Shown here in pieces: positions 33,101 through 43,399 of a DNA stretch of 64,000 bases; position 1 is the stretch's first letter; every line of letters begins with the position of its first letter. The position numbers were made by a program, and so were the translations under genes. The DNA lies in the NCBI GenBank assembly GCA_947184155.2, contig CAMXCT020000807.1:101482-165481 (forward strand), read 5' to 3'. The DNA is from Cladocopium goreaui (Eukaryota; Sar; Dinophyceae; Suessiales; Symbiodiniaceae). A model generated the notes under the pieces. The model searched no databases. It saw nothing but the letters and a program-made list of their open reading frames with translations, and had not been told where the DNA came from.

Positions 33101-34815
33101 TAAGTTTGCATCAAATCAGGTCAAGCTGAAGATTGCGACGTCATTGGCCAGTGGCCAGTCTGCGCCTACATCCTTCTGCTTTCCGTTCCACTCATGCCTT
33201 TGCCCTCCATGTTTGGCCATTTCTTACACCCGAATTTCAAGAGGCCCATCCCATCACAAAAAGTGGATTTAAACAACAAGTACCACTCAAAATCCCAAAG
33301 CACAGCACGAAAATCACCTGCCAATGGACGAACCCCTTCCGTCACCTCGTCAGAGCCACTCCCAAAACGACCCGAAAACCCTTCCGAGGCCACGGCCGCC
33401 GTTGTTGGCCGCGTCCACCGTGGCCCCTGCAGAGATCAGCTGCTCGACCACGGCGGCGTGGCCTTTCTGAGCCGCAAAATGCAGCGGCGTCTCGCCTCGG
33501 GCGCCGAGGATGCGACGCGGAAGGCGGGGCTGCTGCGACTGCCGTCGAGAAACAAAGCGTATAGTCATGGGATGTTTCTCCGGGTGGTTGGGCAAAAAAA
33601 TGAGGATAGGTCATATAGATAGAAGATGATAGAAGATCTGCCAAGCCGATACTTTGTGTACCTTTTAGTGTGAGGCATGGCGAAAAACAAGAGGAGCAAT
33701 CATCGCAAATATGTTCTTGCTCTATTGTGTTGTTTAAATCTTACCAGCAGTTGCACCTTAGTTTCGCAGCATCAAGTGTCGCCTGTTTAGAAACTATTTC
33801 ATGAATACCTTTGGACTATCCAAATGCGGATAAACCGTTTTCTCAAGTTAAGAAATGTGGATAGATCTGCCAGCCGATGCTCTTGGTGTGATGCATTGGG
33901 GAGAAACGAGAGCAATCATCGCAAATCAGTCATGTTACATGTGTGTTTAATCGAGATCTTACAAGCAGTTGCACCTTACTTTCGCAACATCATGTGTCGC
34001 ATGTATAGTGTTTCATGCCAAGTGCAGTGAAATCAGGACAGGCCTCTATATCCTCATGGAGACATACCTGAACGAAACAAACAATAAATAACTATTGTCC
34101 CCTCTAGCAGGAAAAAGCTTGTACTGTAGACAATATGGATTTCAAACACCTGGCTGTGCCTAATTCATACAACCGTTTCAATTTATTTCAATTTGAAGTT
34201 AAACTGGGATCAAGATCCAAATCACAAGACACTTCAAGCCATTGAACATTCTGCGACAGCATGCTTGCTTCTGCTTTCCACTCATGTCTTCCCCCCTCCA
34301 TGTTTGGTCATCTCTTATACCCAAATTCCAAGAAACCAATCCCAGCTCTAAAGATAAGTGACATAAGGATCTTTTAAGACCAAGCACCACTCAACATCCC
34401 AAAGATTCCCGAACCAAAGCACGAAAATCACCTGCAAATGTACGAACTCACCTGCCAATGTACGAACCCCTTCCATCACCTCGCCAGAGCCACTCCCAAA
34501 AATCCACGTGCCTTCCACTCATGTCCCCCATGTTTCGTCATTTCTTATACCCGAATTTCAAGAAGCCAATCCCATAACAAGAGTGGATCCTTAAACAAGT
34601 ACCTCTCAACATCCCAAAGCACAGCACAAAAATCAGCTGCCCATGGACGAACCCCTTCCGTCACCTCGTCAGAGCCACTCCCAAAACGACCCGAAAAACC
34701 CTTCCGAGGCCACGGCCGTCGTTGTTGGCCGCGTCCACCTTGGCCCCCGCAGAGATCAGCTGCTCCACCACGGCGGCACGGCCGTGCAGAGCCGCGTCAT
34801 GCAGCGCCGTCTGGC
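23774..34815 (-). CDS. Gene B: ankyrin - ZU5/UPA - TIR gene, 5-prime end not found
   Basis: Paralogue of gene A with the same exon order from the ankyrin stack to the TIR domain and stop. Only three ankyrin exons (34.7, 33.4 and 32.1 kb) are visible. No N-terminal ankyrin exon or leader exon was found before the satellite arrays that begin near 35.27 kb. Either the 5-prime part lies beyond 8 kb of satellite, or gene B lost its start. Relative to A it lacks the MITE-like element and has about 2 kb of extra sequence between 24.5 and 26.6 kb. Confidence 0.55.
24342..24395 (-). CDS. Small exon upstream of the TIR domain, gene B
   Basis: 54 nt, acceptor TCTGAG, GC donor, encoding VASTDRGHLMLSGRFNSD. 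One codon longer than in gene A. Confidence 0.45.
24396..26900. other. Intron of gene B with about 2 kb of copy-specific sequence
   Basis: In gene A the matching interval is only about 0.3 kb (5,887-6,180). The extra sequence (roughly 24.5-26.6 kb) has repeated short pieces of the type TGGAACCC and GGGTTCCAT in both orientations, and GT-rich stretches (26,141-26,158). No transposase or reverse transcriptase motif was seen in its frames, and no clear target duplication. Confidence 0.4.
27000..27538 (-). CDS. ZU5 (C-terminal part) plus UPA-like exon, gene B
   Basis: Starts at VQVPTCAGAETLWRSSTTGW after CTGTCAG. It continues ATVTVDHFCEFVVTG, PLKGLGFLHVQGENAQVIIM, then a core that aligns with gene A without gaps. 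CxxC is present (CESC). The tail is Ala-rich (EEATAATAATAEP). The 3-prime boundary is approximate; the frame stays open to 26,900 and reads GIVLGVDLLDDAYATC. Confidence 0.6.
27906..27995 (-). CDS. Linker exon with LPAGHVPLARLL motif, gene B
   Basis: 90 nt, phase 0-0, CTCAG acceptor and GTTGGA donor; ALPAGHVPLARLLRLTPEDR then TFPAPVKAGR. One substitution relative to gene A. Confidence 0.7.
28494..28628 (-). CDS. Acidic linker exon, gene B
   Basis: 135 nt, 45 codons, same splice sites as 8,640-8,774 (ATAG acceptor, GTATCT donor) and nearly identical protein including IEVLENWSDLKEVSALEE. Confidence 0.75.
29095..29148 (-). CDS. Small acidic exon EDALEEGHPEAQ, gene B
   Basis: 54 nt with TTTTCTTAG acceptor and GTGACA donor; protein identical to gene A. 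Confidence 0.6.
29440..29497 (-). CDS. Small exon DESMKLAAAQ, gene B
   Basis: 58 nt, GCCCAG acceptor and GTGATT donor, DESMKLAAAQIVPGNTLTA. Sequence just 3-prime of the donor differs from gene A by a small indel, as expected for an intron. Confidence 0.5.
29818..29920 (-). CDS. Cys/Pro-containing linker exon, gene B
   Basis: 103 nt after GGCTGCAG, PVDACCTPCPVDPRKKLGVK then VKHLIGQNHEPLLLG. The upstream frame is also open in this copy. Confidence 0.5.
30432..30493 (-). CDS. Helical exon, gene B
   Basis: 62 nt after CATCACAG, same helix-like VLELKEEAERLGTEM as gene A, GT donor. Confidence 0.4.
30540..30714 (-). CDS. Linker exon with SSHPMTCFVL motif, gene B
   Basis: 175 nt, CAATCAG acceptor and GTGAAG donor. 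Compared with gene A it has 18 more codons, including RHHIDGVSGPLTCAS after SSHPMTCFVL; the second SSHPM exon has the related RHHVDG. Confidence 0.45.
31142..31223 (-). CDS. Second SSHPMTC-type exon, gene B
   Basis: 82 nt between TTTTCAAG and GTCCAC, RLDCPDKGFTFSSHPMTCLV then LRHHVDG. Paralogue of 12,676-12,757. Confidence 0.35.
31452..31505 (-). CDS. Short Cys/Trp exon, gene B
   Basis: 54 nt, phase 0-0, VFVALLSGRSCRCTWALW with GTAGAT donor; one change relative to gene A. Confidence 0.35.
32028..32126 (-). CDS. Last ankyrin exon (C-terminal cap), gene B
   Basis: Phase 1 start after GTCTCAG; QTPYDWAEINGRRQVMG then LLRPASWQPFWSHEE. A GT donor (GTCAAC) or a GA donor 3-4 nt earlier is possible. 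It lacks 4 codons relative to gene A in the loop between helices. Confidence 0.7.
32459..32488 (-). CDS. Possible first or extra exon MSWQKAFDLQ in a gene B intron
   Basis: Ten codons starting with ATG and ending CTGCAG at a perfect GTGAGT donor. It lies in a segment of about 0.8 kb (32,400-33,190) that gene A lacks. It could be an alternative start inside the gene, a remnant of another gene, or chance. Confidence 0.25.
32489..33396. other. Gene B intron, mostly copy-specific
   Basis: No exon recognised. Unlike most of the gene it does not align with gene A until about 33,190. Immediately left of it (32,420-32,445) is a C-run followed by the GC-rich palindromic CCGGAGGGCCCGG. Confidence 0.4.
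33397..33495 (-). CDS. Ankyrin exon, gene B (33.4 kb)
   Basis: 99 nt, phase 1-1, acceptor CCCGAG then GC, donor GCCGTG. One repeat: ETPLHFAAQKGHAAVVEQLI then SAGATVDAANNG. Confidence 0.9.
33496..34716. other. Intron between ankyrin exons, gene B
   Basis: No exon seen. At 34,436-34,500 there is an isolated copy of the block that normally lies 3-prime of an ankyrin exon (CGAACCCCTTCCATCACCTC), without the exon. Confidence 0.5.
34717..34815 (-). CDS. Ankyrin exon, gene B (34.7 kb, most 5-prime one found)
   Basis: 99 nt, phase 1-1, GC donor. QTALHDAALHGRAAVVEQLI then SAGAKVDAANND. More diverged in the first helix than the others (HDAALHGRA). Confidence 0.88.
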
Positions 34816-35270
34816 CTCGGGCGCCGGGGATGCGACGCGGAAGGCGGGGCAGCTGCAGCTGCCATCGAGAAACAAAGCGTAGCAATGGGATGTTTCTCCG
34901 GGTGGTTGGGCAAAAAACATGTGGATAGATCATATAGATAGAAGATGATAGAAGATCTGCCAAGTTGATACTTTTTGTATCTTTCAGTGTGAGGCATGGC
35001 GAAAAACAAGAGGAGCAATCATCGCAAATATATGTTCTTGCTCTATGGTGTTGTTTAAATCTTACAAGCAGTTGCACCTGACTTTCGCAGCATCATGTGT
35101 CACGTGTCAAGAAACTATTTCATGAATAACTTTGGACTATCCAAGTGCGGATAAACCGTTTTCTCAAGTTAAGAAATAACAAGAAATAAGATTCTGAACA
35201 AAATAGAGTACACTAATCTCATGATGACAGGATTACACCGGCATAGACCCCAGATAGAAAAGGTTTCCCA
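34816..35270. other. Intron-type flank up to the satellite border
   Basis: Aligns with the sequence upstream of other ankyrin exons (for example 14,433-14,660 and 33,496-33,860) and then stops matching near 35,220. No exon. Confidence 0.5.
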
Positions 35271-37860
35271 ACGTGGGAATTGCCGGCTCCCAGAAGTTAG
35301 AATTTATGTTTTCGAAGCTAAGCGGCTATCATTGTAAGGAACTGCGGATTCCCAAAGTTTGAAACTCATGGTTCCAAACCTGAAAAAGCATACGTTACCA
35401 GTGGAAGGATCTGTTGATTGCAAAAAGTTAGAACTCATGGTTCTTAATGTTGTTTTGTTTTGTTTACTGAGCCGGTAACAGAACCTTTTGTTTTGCTTAA
35501 TGGACCGGTAGCGGAATGTTTGCGTTCGGCTGCTGGGCCGGCATAAAAATGTTTTTGCACGAAAAAGGTGCATGTTAAAATGAAATGAAAACAGTTTCTT
35601 TACAACTTTATGGTTTTGCTTAATGGGCCGGTCAAGAACGCTTTGTTTTGCTTAATAGACGGGTACCGGAATGTTTGCGTTTGGTTCATGGCAAGGAACT
35701 GCCGGTTTCCAAAGGTTGGAACTCACTGTTGCCAACGTGGGAACCACAGGTTACCATTGCAAGGAACTGCCGGTTCCCAGAGGTCGGAACTCATGGCTCC
35801 CAACCTGGGAACCAGAGGTTACCATTGCAAGCAACTGCCGGTTCCCAGAGGTTGGAACTCATGCTTCCCAACCTGGGAACCATAGGTTACCATCGCAAAG
35901 AACTTCCAACTCCTAAAGGTTGGATGGTTCCCAACGTGGGAACCAAAGGTTACCATGGCAAGGAACTGCCGGTTCCTAGACCTTGAAACTTACGGTTCCC
36001 AACCTGGGAACTAGAGGTTACTATTGCAAGGAATTGCCGGTTCCCAGAAGTTAGAATTTATGTTTTCGAAGCTAAGCGGCTATCATTGTAAGGAACTGCG
36101 AGTTCCCAAAGCTTGAAACTCATGGTTCCAAGCCTGAAAAAGTAACGTTACCAATGGAAGGATCTGTTGATTTGCAAAAAGTTAGACCTCATGGTTCTCA
36201 ATGTTGTTTTGTTTTGTTTACTGAGCCGGTAACAGAACCTTTTGTTTTTTTGCTTAATGGACCGGTAGAATGTTTGCGTTTGGCTGTTGGGCCGGCATAA
36301 AAATGTTTTTAAACGAAAAAGGTGCATGTCAAAATGATATGAGAACAGTTTCTTTGCAATTTTATTGTTTTGCTTAATGGACCGGTACAGAACGCTTTGT
36401 TTTGCTTAATGGCCGGTACCGGAATGTTTGCGTTTGGTTCATGGCAAGGAACTGCCGGTTCCCAAAGGTTGGAACTCACGGTTGCCAACGTGGGAACCAC
36501 AGGTTACCATTGCAAGGAACTGCCGGTTCCCAAAGGTTGGAACTCCTGGTTCCCAACCTGGGAACCAGAGGTTACCATTGCAAGCAACTGCCGGTTCCCA
36601 GAGGTTGGAACTCATGCTTCCCAACCTGGGAACCATAGGTTACCATTGCAAAGAACTTCCAACTCCTAAAGGTTGGATGGTTCCCAACGTGGGAACCAAA
36701 GGTTACCATGGCAAGGAACTGCCGGTTCCTAGACCTTGAAACTTACGGTTCCCAACCTGGGAACCAGAGGTTATTATTGCAAGGAATTGCCGGTTCCCAG
36801 AAGTTAGAATTTATGTTTTCGAAGCTAAGCGGCTATCATTGTAAGGAACTGCGAGTTCCCAAAGCTTGAAACTCATGGTTCCAAGCCTGAAAAAGCAACG
36901 TTACCAATGGAAGGATCTGTTGATTTGCAAAAAGTTAGACCTCATGGTACTTAATGTTGTTTTGTTTTGTTTACTGAGCCGGTAACAGAACCTGTTGTTG
37001 TTTTGCTTAATGGACCGGTAGAATGTTTGCGTTTGGCTGTTGGGCCGGCATAAAAATGTTTTTAAACGAAAAAGGTGCATGTCAAAATGATATGAGAACA
37101 GTTTCTTTGCAATTTTATTGTTTTGCTTAATGGACCGGTACAGAACGCTTTGTTTTGCTTAATGGACCGGTACCAGAATGTTTGCGTTTGGTTCATGGCA
37201 AGGAACTGCCGGTTCCCAAAGGTTGGAACTCATGGTTGCCAACGTGGGAACCACAGGTTACCATTGCAAGGAACTGCCGGTTCCCAGAGGTTGGAACTCC
37301 TGGTACCCAACCTGGGAACCAGAGGTTACCATTGCAAGCAACTGCCGGCTCCCAGAGGTTGGAATTCATGCTTCCCAACCTGGGAACCATAGGTTACCAT
37401 TGCAAAGAACTTCTAATTCCTAAAGGTTGGAACTGATGGTTCCCAACGTGCGAACCAAAGGTTACCATGGCAAGGAACTGCCGGTTCCCAGACCTTGAAA
37501 CTTACGGTTCCCAACCTGGGAACCAGAGGTTACTATTGCAAGGAATTGCCGGTTCCCAGAAGTTAGAATTTATGTTTTCGAAGCTAAGCGGCTATCATTG
37601 TAAGGAACTGCGGATTCCCAAAGTTTGAAACTCATGGTTCCAAACCTGAAAAAGCATACGTTACCAGTGGAAGGATCTGTTGATTTGCAAAAAGTTAGAC
37701 CTCATGGTTCTTAATGTTGTTTTGTTTTGTTTATTGAGCCGGTAACAGAACCTTTTGTTTTGCAAAATGGACCGGTAGCGGAATGTTTGCGTTCGGCTGC
37801 TGGGCCGGCATAAAAATGTTTTTTACACGAAAAAGGTGCATGTTAAAATGATATGAAAAT
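35271..37860. repeat. 753-759 bp higher-order tandem repeat
   Basis: The landmark CAGAAGTTAGAATTTATG recurs at 35,291, 36,045, 36,798 and 37,557, so units are 754, 753 and 759 bp. Each unit contains a run of shorter subrepeats of about 60 bp built on TTACCATTGCAAGGAACTGC and GGTTCCCAACCTGGGAACC, the latter an imperfect palindrome. Open frames of 60-110 codons here are by-products of the repeat. Confidence 0.9.
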
Positions 37861-37908
37861 CCGCCGACCCCGGCCGAGCAAGGGGGAGCGCGTTAGGGAA
37901 GAGAGGTT

Positions 37909-37920
37909 TCAACAACAACC

Positions 37921-37951
<31 letters not shown>
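37909..37951. repeat. CAA/ACA microsatellite
   Basis: Run of CAACAA triplets between the two satellite families. Confidence 0.95.
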
Positions 37952-37959
37952 CCTTGTTG

Positions 37960-40900
37960 TAGCTGTTGCCAAGCAGGGTTTGGAAGGTGTCAGTTGAAGT
38001 ACATGTCTGGTACATATTTGAAGTACATGTTTGGCAGATATTTGGCTCGTATTTGGGTAGTAATTCTGGGGATTCAGAAGACACGGTAGGCACTTTTTCT
38101 CGCTAGATTTTGGCGCGTTTTTGGCACGAAATTAGGTGGTGTTTGAGCGTTTCGAGTCCTGCCCCTTGAAGCTTTAGGAACCTTGCTTGGAAAGTATCAG
38201 TTGAAGTACATGTTTTGGAAGGTGTCAGTTGAAGTACATGCCTGGTACATATTTGAAGTACATGTTTGGCATATATTTGGCTAGTATTTTGGGTAGTAAT
38301 TCTGGGGATTCAGAAGACACGTTAGGCACTTTTTCTCGCTAGATTTTGGCGCGTTTTTGCACAAAATTGGGTGGTGTTTGAGCGTTCGAGTCCTGCCCCT
38401 TGAAGCTTTAGAACCTTGCTTGGAAAGTATCAGTTGAGTACATGTTTTGGAAGGTGTCAGTTGAAGTACATGCCTGGTACATATTCGAAGTACATGTTTG
38501 GCATATATTTGGCTAGTATTTGGGTAGTAATTCTGGGGATTCAGAAGACACGTTAGGCACTTTTTCTCGCTAGATTTTGGCGCGTTTTTGGCACGAAATT
38601 AGTATCAGTTGAAGTACATGTTTGGCATATATTTGGCAGTAGTTTGGGTAGTAATTCTGGGGATTCAGAAGACACGTTAGGCACTTTTCTCGCTAGATTT
38701 TGGCGCGTTTTTGGCACGAAATTAGGTGGTGTTTGAGCGTTTCGAGTCTTGTCCCTTGAAGCTTTAGGAACCTTGCTTGGAAAGTATCAGTTGAAGTACA
38801 TGTTGTGGAAGGTTTCAGTTGAAGTACATGTCTGGTACATATTTGAAGCACACGTTTGGCATATATTTGGCTAGTATTTTGGGTAGTAATTCTGGGGATT
38901 CAGAAGACACGTTAGGCACTTTTTCTCACTAGATTTTGGCGCGTTTTTGGCACGAAATTAGGTGGTGTTTGAGCGTTTCGAGTCCTGTTCCTTGAAGCTT
39001 TAGGAACCTTGCTTGGAAAGTATCAGTTGAAGTAGATGTTTTGGAAGGTGTCAGTTGAAGTACATGTCTGGTACATATTTGAAGCACACGTTTGGCATAT
39101 ATTTGGCTAGTATTTTGGGTAGTAATTCTGGGGATTCAGAAGACACGTTAGGGACTTTTTCTGGCTAGATTTTGGCGCGTTTTTGACACGAAATTAGGTG
39201 GTGTTTGAGCGTTTCGAGTCCTGTCCCTTGAAGCAGGAACCTTGCTTGGAAAGTATCATTTGAAGTTCATTTTTGGCATATATTTGGCGGTGTTTGAGCG
39301 TTTCGAGTCCTGTCCCTTGAAGCTTTAGGCACCTTGCTTGGAAAGTATCAGTTGAAGTACATGTTTGGCATATATTTGGCTAGTATTTGGGTAGTAATTC
39401 CGGGGATTCAGAAGACACGTTAGGGACCTTTTCTGGCTAGATTTTGGCGCGTTTTTGACACGAAATTAGGTGGTGTTTGAGCGTTTCGAGTCCTGTCCCT
39501 TAAAGCAGGAACCTTGCTTGGAAAGTATCAGTTGAAGTACATGTTTGGCATATATTTGGCTAGTATTTGGGTAGTAATTCTGGGGATTCAGAAGACACGG
39601 TAGGCACTTTTTCTCGCTAGATTTTGGCGCGTTTTTGGCACGAAATTAGGTGGTGTTTGAGCGTTTCGAGTCCTGTCCCTTGAAGCTTTAGGCACCTTGC
39701 TTGGAAAGTATCAGTTGAAGTACATGTTTGGTATATATTTGGCTGGTATTTGGGTAGTAATTCTGGGGATTCAGAAGACACGTTAGGCACTTTTTCTCGC
39801 TAGATTTTGGCGCGTTTTTGGCACGAAATTAGGTGGTGTTTGAGCGTTTCGAGTCCTGTCCCTTGAAGCTTTAGGCACCTTGCTTGGAAAGTATCAGTTG
39901 AAGTACATGTTTGGTATATATTTGGCTGGTATTTGGGTAGTAATTCTGGGGATTCAGAAGACACGTTAGGCACTTTTTCTCGCTAGATTTTGGCGCGTTT
40001 TTGGCACGAAATTAGGTGGTGTTTGAGCGTTTCGAGTCCTGTCCCTTGAAGCTTTAGGAACCTTGCTTGGAAAGTATCATTTGAAGTACATGTTTGGCAT
40101 ATATTTGGCTAGTATTTGGTTAGTATTTTGCTGGTATTTGGTATTTTAGTAATTCTGGAAATTCAGAAGACACGTTAGGCACTTTTTCTCGTTAGATTTT
40201 GGCGCGTTTTTGGCACGAAATTAGGTGGTGTTTGAGCGTTTCGAGTCCTGTCCCTTGAAGCTTTAGGAACCTTGCTTGGAAAGTATCAGTTGAAGTACAT
40301 GTTTGGCATATATTTGGCTAGTATTTGGGTCAGTTGAAGTACATGTTTAGCATATATTTGGCTAGCATTTTGGGTAGTAATTCTGGGGATTCAGAAGACA
40401 CGTTAGGCACTTTTTCTCGCTAGATTTTGGCGCGTTTTTGGCACGAAATTAGGTGGTGTTTGAGCGTTTCGAGTCCTGTCCCTTGAAGCTTTAGGAACCT
40501 TGCTTGGAAAGTATCAGTTGAAGTACATGTTTAGCATATATTTGGCTAGTATTTGGGTCAGTTGAAGTACATGTCTGGTACATATTTTTTGAAGTACATG
40601 TTTCGCATATATTTCGCTAGTATTTGGGTAGTAATTCTAGGGATTCAGAAGACACGTTAGGCACTTTTTCTCGCTAGATTTTGGCGCGTTTTTGGCACGA
40701 AATTAGGTGGTGTTTGAGCGTTTCGAGCCGTCCCTTGAAGCTTTAGGAACCTTGCTTGGAAAGTATCAGTTGAAGTAGATGTTTTGGAAGGTGTCAGTTG
40801 AAGTACATGTCTGGTACATATTTGAAGTACATGTTTGGCATATATTTCGCTAGTATTTGGGTAGTAATTCTGGGGATTCAGAAGACACGTTAGGCACTTT

Positions 40901-43370
40901 TTCTCGCTAGATTTTTGCGCCTTTTTGGGCACGAAATTAGGTGGTGTTTGAGGGTTTCGAATCCTGTCCTTTGAAGCTTTAGGAACCTTGCTTGGAAAGT
41001 ATCAGTTGAAGTACATGTTTGGCATATATTTGGCTAGTATTTGGTTAATAATTTTGGGAATTCAGAAGACACGTTAGGCACTTTTTCTTGCTAGATTTTT
41101 GCGCGTTTTTGGCACGAAATTAGGTGGTGTTTGAGCGTTTCGAGTCCTGTCCCTTGAAGCTTTAGGAACCTTGCTTGGAAAGTATCAGTTGAAGTACATG
41201 TTTGGCATATATTTGACTAGTATTTGGGTAGTAAATCTGGGGATTCAGAAGACACGTTAGGCACTTTTTCTCGCTAGATTTTTGCGCGTTTTTGGCACGA
41301 AATTAGGTGGTGTTTGAGCGTTTCGAGTCCTGTCCCTTGAAGCCTTAGAAACCTTGAAGCTTTAGGACCCTTGCTTGGAAAGTATCAGTTGAAGTACATG
41401 TCTGCTACATATTTGAAGTACATGTTTGGCATATATTTGGCTAGTATTTGGGTCGTAATTCTGGGGATTCAGAAGACACGTTAGGCACTTTTTTTCGCTA
41501 GATTTTGGCGCGTTTTTGGCACGAAATTAGGTGGTGTTTGAGCGTTTCGAGTCCTGTCCCAGGAACCTTGCTTGGGAAGTATCAGTTGAAGTACATGTTT
41601 GGCATATATTTGGCTAGTATTTGGGTAGTAATTCTAGGGATTCAGAAGACACGTTAGGCACTTTTTCTCGCTAGATTTTGGCGCGTTTTTGGCACGAAAT
41701 TAGGTGGTGTTTGAGCGTTTCGAGCCCTGTCCCTTGAAGCTTTAGGAACCTTGCTTGGAAAGTATCAGTTGAAGTAGATGTTTTGGAAAGTGTCAGTTGA
41801 AGTACATGTCTGGTACATATTTGAAGTACACGTTTGGCATATATTTCGCTAGTATTTGGGTAGCAATTCTGGGGATTCAGAAGAGTACTTTTTCTCGCTA
41901 GATTTTTCCGCGTTTTTGGCACGAAATTAGGTGGTGTTTGAGCGTTTCGAGTCCTGTCCCTTAAAGCAGGAACCTTGCTTGGAAAGTATCAGTTGAAGTA
42001 CATGTTTGGCATATATTTGGCTAGTATTTGGGTAGTAATTCTGGGGATTCAGAAGACACGTTAGGCACTTTTTCTCGCTAGATTTTGGCGCGTTTTTGGC
42101 GCGAAATTAGATGGTCTTTGAGCGTTTCGAGTCCTGTCCCTTGAAGCCTTAGGAACCTTGAAGCTTTAGGACCCTTGCTTGGAAAGTATCAGTTGAAGTA
42201 CATGTTTTGGAAGGTGTCAGTTGAAGTACATGTCTGGTACATATTTGAAGTACATGTTTGGCATATATTTGGCTAGTATTTGGGTAGCAATTCTGGGGAT
42301 TCAGACGATACGTTAGGCACTTTTTCTCGCTAGATTTTTCCGCGTTTTTGGCACGAAATTAGGTGGTGTTTCAGCGTTTCGAGTCCTGTTCCTTGAAGCT
42401 TTAGGAACCTTGCTTGGAAAGTATCAGTTGAAGTACATGTTTTGGAAGGTGTCAGTTGAAGTACATGTCCGGTACATATTTGAAGTACATGTTTGGCATA
42501 TATTTGGTTTGGCTACTATTTGGGTAGTAATTCTGGGGATTCAGAAGACACGTTAGGCACTTTTTCTCGTCTGATTTTTGCGCGTTTTTGGCACGAAATT
42601 AGGTGGTGTTTGAGCGTTTCGAGTCCTGTCCCAGGAACCTTGCTTGGGAAGTATCAGTTGAAGTACATGTTTGGCATATATTTGGCTAGTATTTGGCTAG
42701 TGATTCTGGGGATTCAGAAGACACGCTAGGCACTTTTTCTCGCTAGATTTTGGCGCGTTTTTGGCACGAAATTAGGTGGTGTTTGAGCGTTTCGAGTCCT
42801 GTCCCTTGAAGCTTTAGGAACCTTGCTTGGAAAGTATCAGTTGAAGTACATGTTTGGCATATATTTGGCTAGTATTTGGGTAGTAATTTTGGGAATTCAG
42901 AAGACACGTTAGGCACTTTTTCTTGCTAGATTTTTCCGCGTTTTTGGCACGAAATTAGGTGGTGTTTGAGCGTTTCGAGTCCTGTCCCTTGAAGCCTTAG
43001 GAACCTTGTTGTAGCTGTTGCCAATCAGGGCTTGGAAGGTGTCAGTTGAAGGACATGTCTGGCATATATTTGGTTAATATTTGGCTAGTAATTCTGGGGA
43101 TTTAGAAGACACGTTAGGTACCTTTTCTCGCTAGATTTTGGCACGTTTTTGGCACGAAATTACTTGCTGTTTGAGCGTTTCGAGTCTTGTCCCTTGAAGG
43201 CCTTAGGAACTTTGTTGTAGCTGTTGCCAAGCAGGGCTTGGAAGGTATCAATTCAAGTACATGTCTGGTATATATTTAGCTATATTTGGCTAGTATTTGG
43301 TTAGTAATTCTGGGGATTCAGAAGACACGTTAGGCACTTTTTCTCGCTAGATTTTGGCGCATTAGGCGCA
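37960..43370. repeat. Approximately 183-bp satellite, about 26 copies
   Basis: Unit landmarks: AGTATCAGTTGAAGTACATG, TGGGGATTCAGAAGACACG, TTTTGGCGCGTTTTTGGCAC, TGTTTGAGCGTTTCGAGTCC. I counted about 26 occurrences of GATTCAGA; typical spacing is 180-184 bp. About 225-bp variants carry a duplicated GTCAGTTGAAGTACATGTCT segment, and a few are shorter. The array ends a few tens of bases from the zinc-ribbon gene. Confidence 0.95.
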
Positions 43371-43399
43371 GTTTGTTCTTGCTATGTGTTAGCAGGTTT

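Noticed and set aside
35610..37436. Frames with LPVPRGWNSWLPTWEP repeats as a repeat protein
   Set aside because: Three frames and both strands give similar open stretches because of the palindromic satellite; no splice sites or start context.
37909..37951. Poly-Gln tract of a protein
   Set aside because: It is a CAA/ACA microsatellite between satellites; the surrounding frame is only 78 codons and runs into the satellite.
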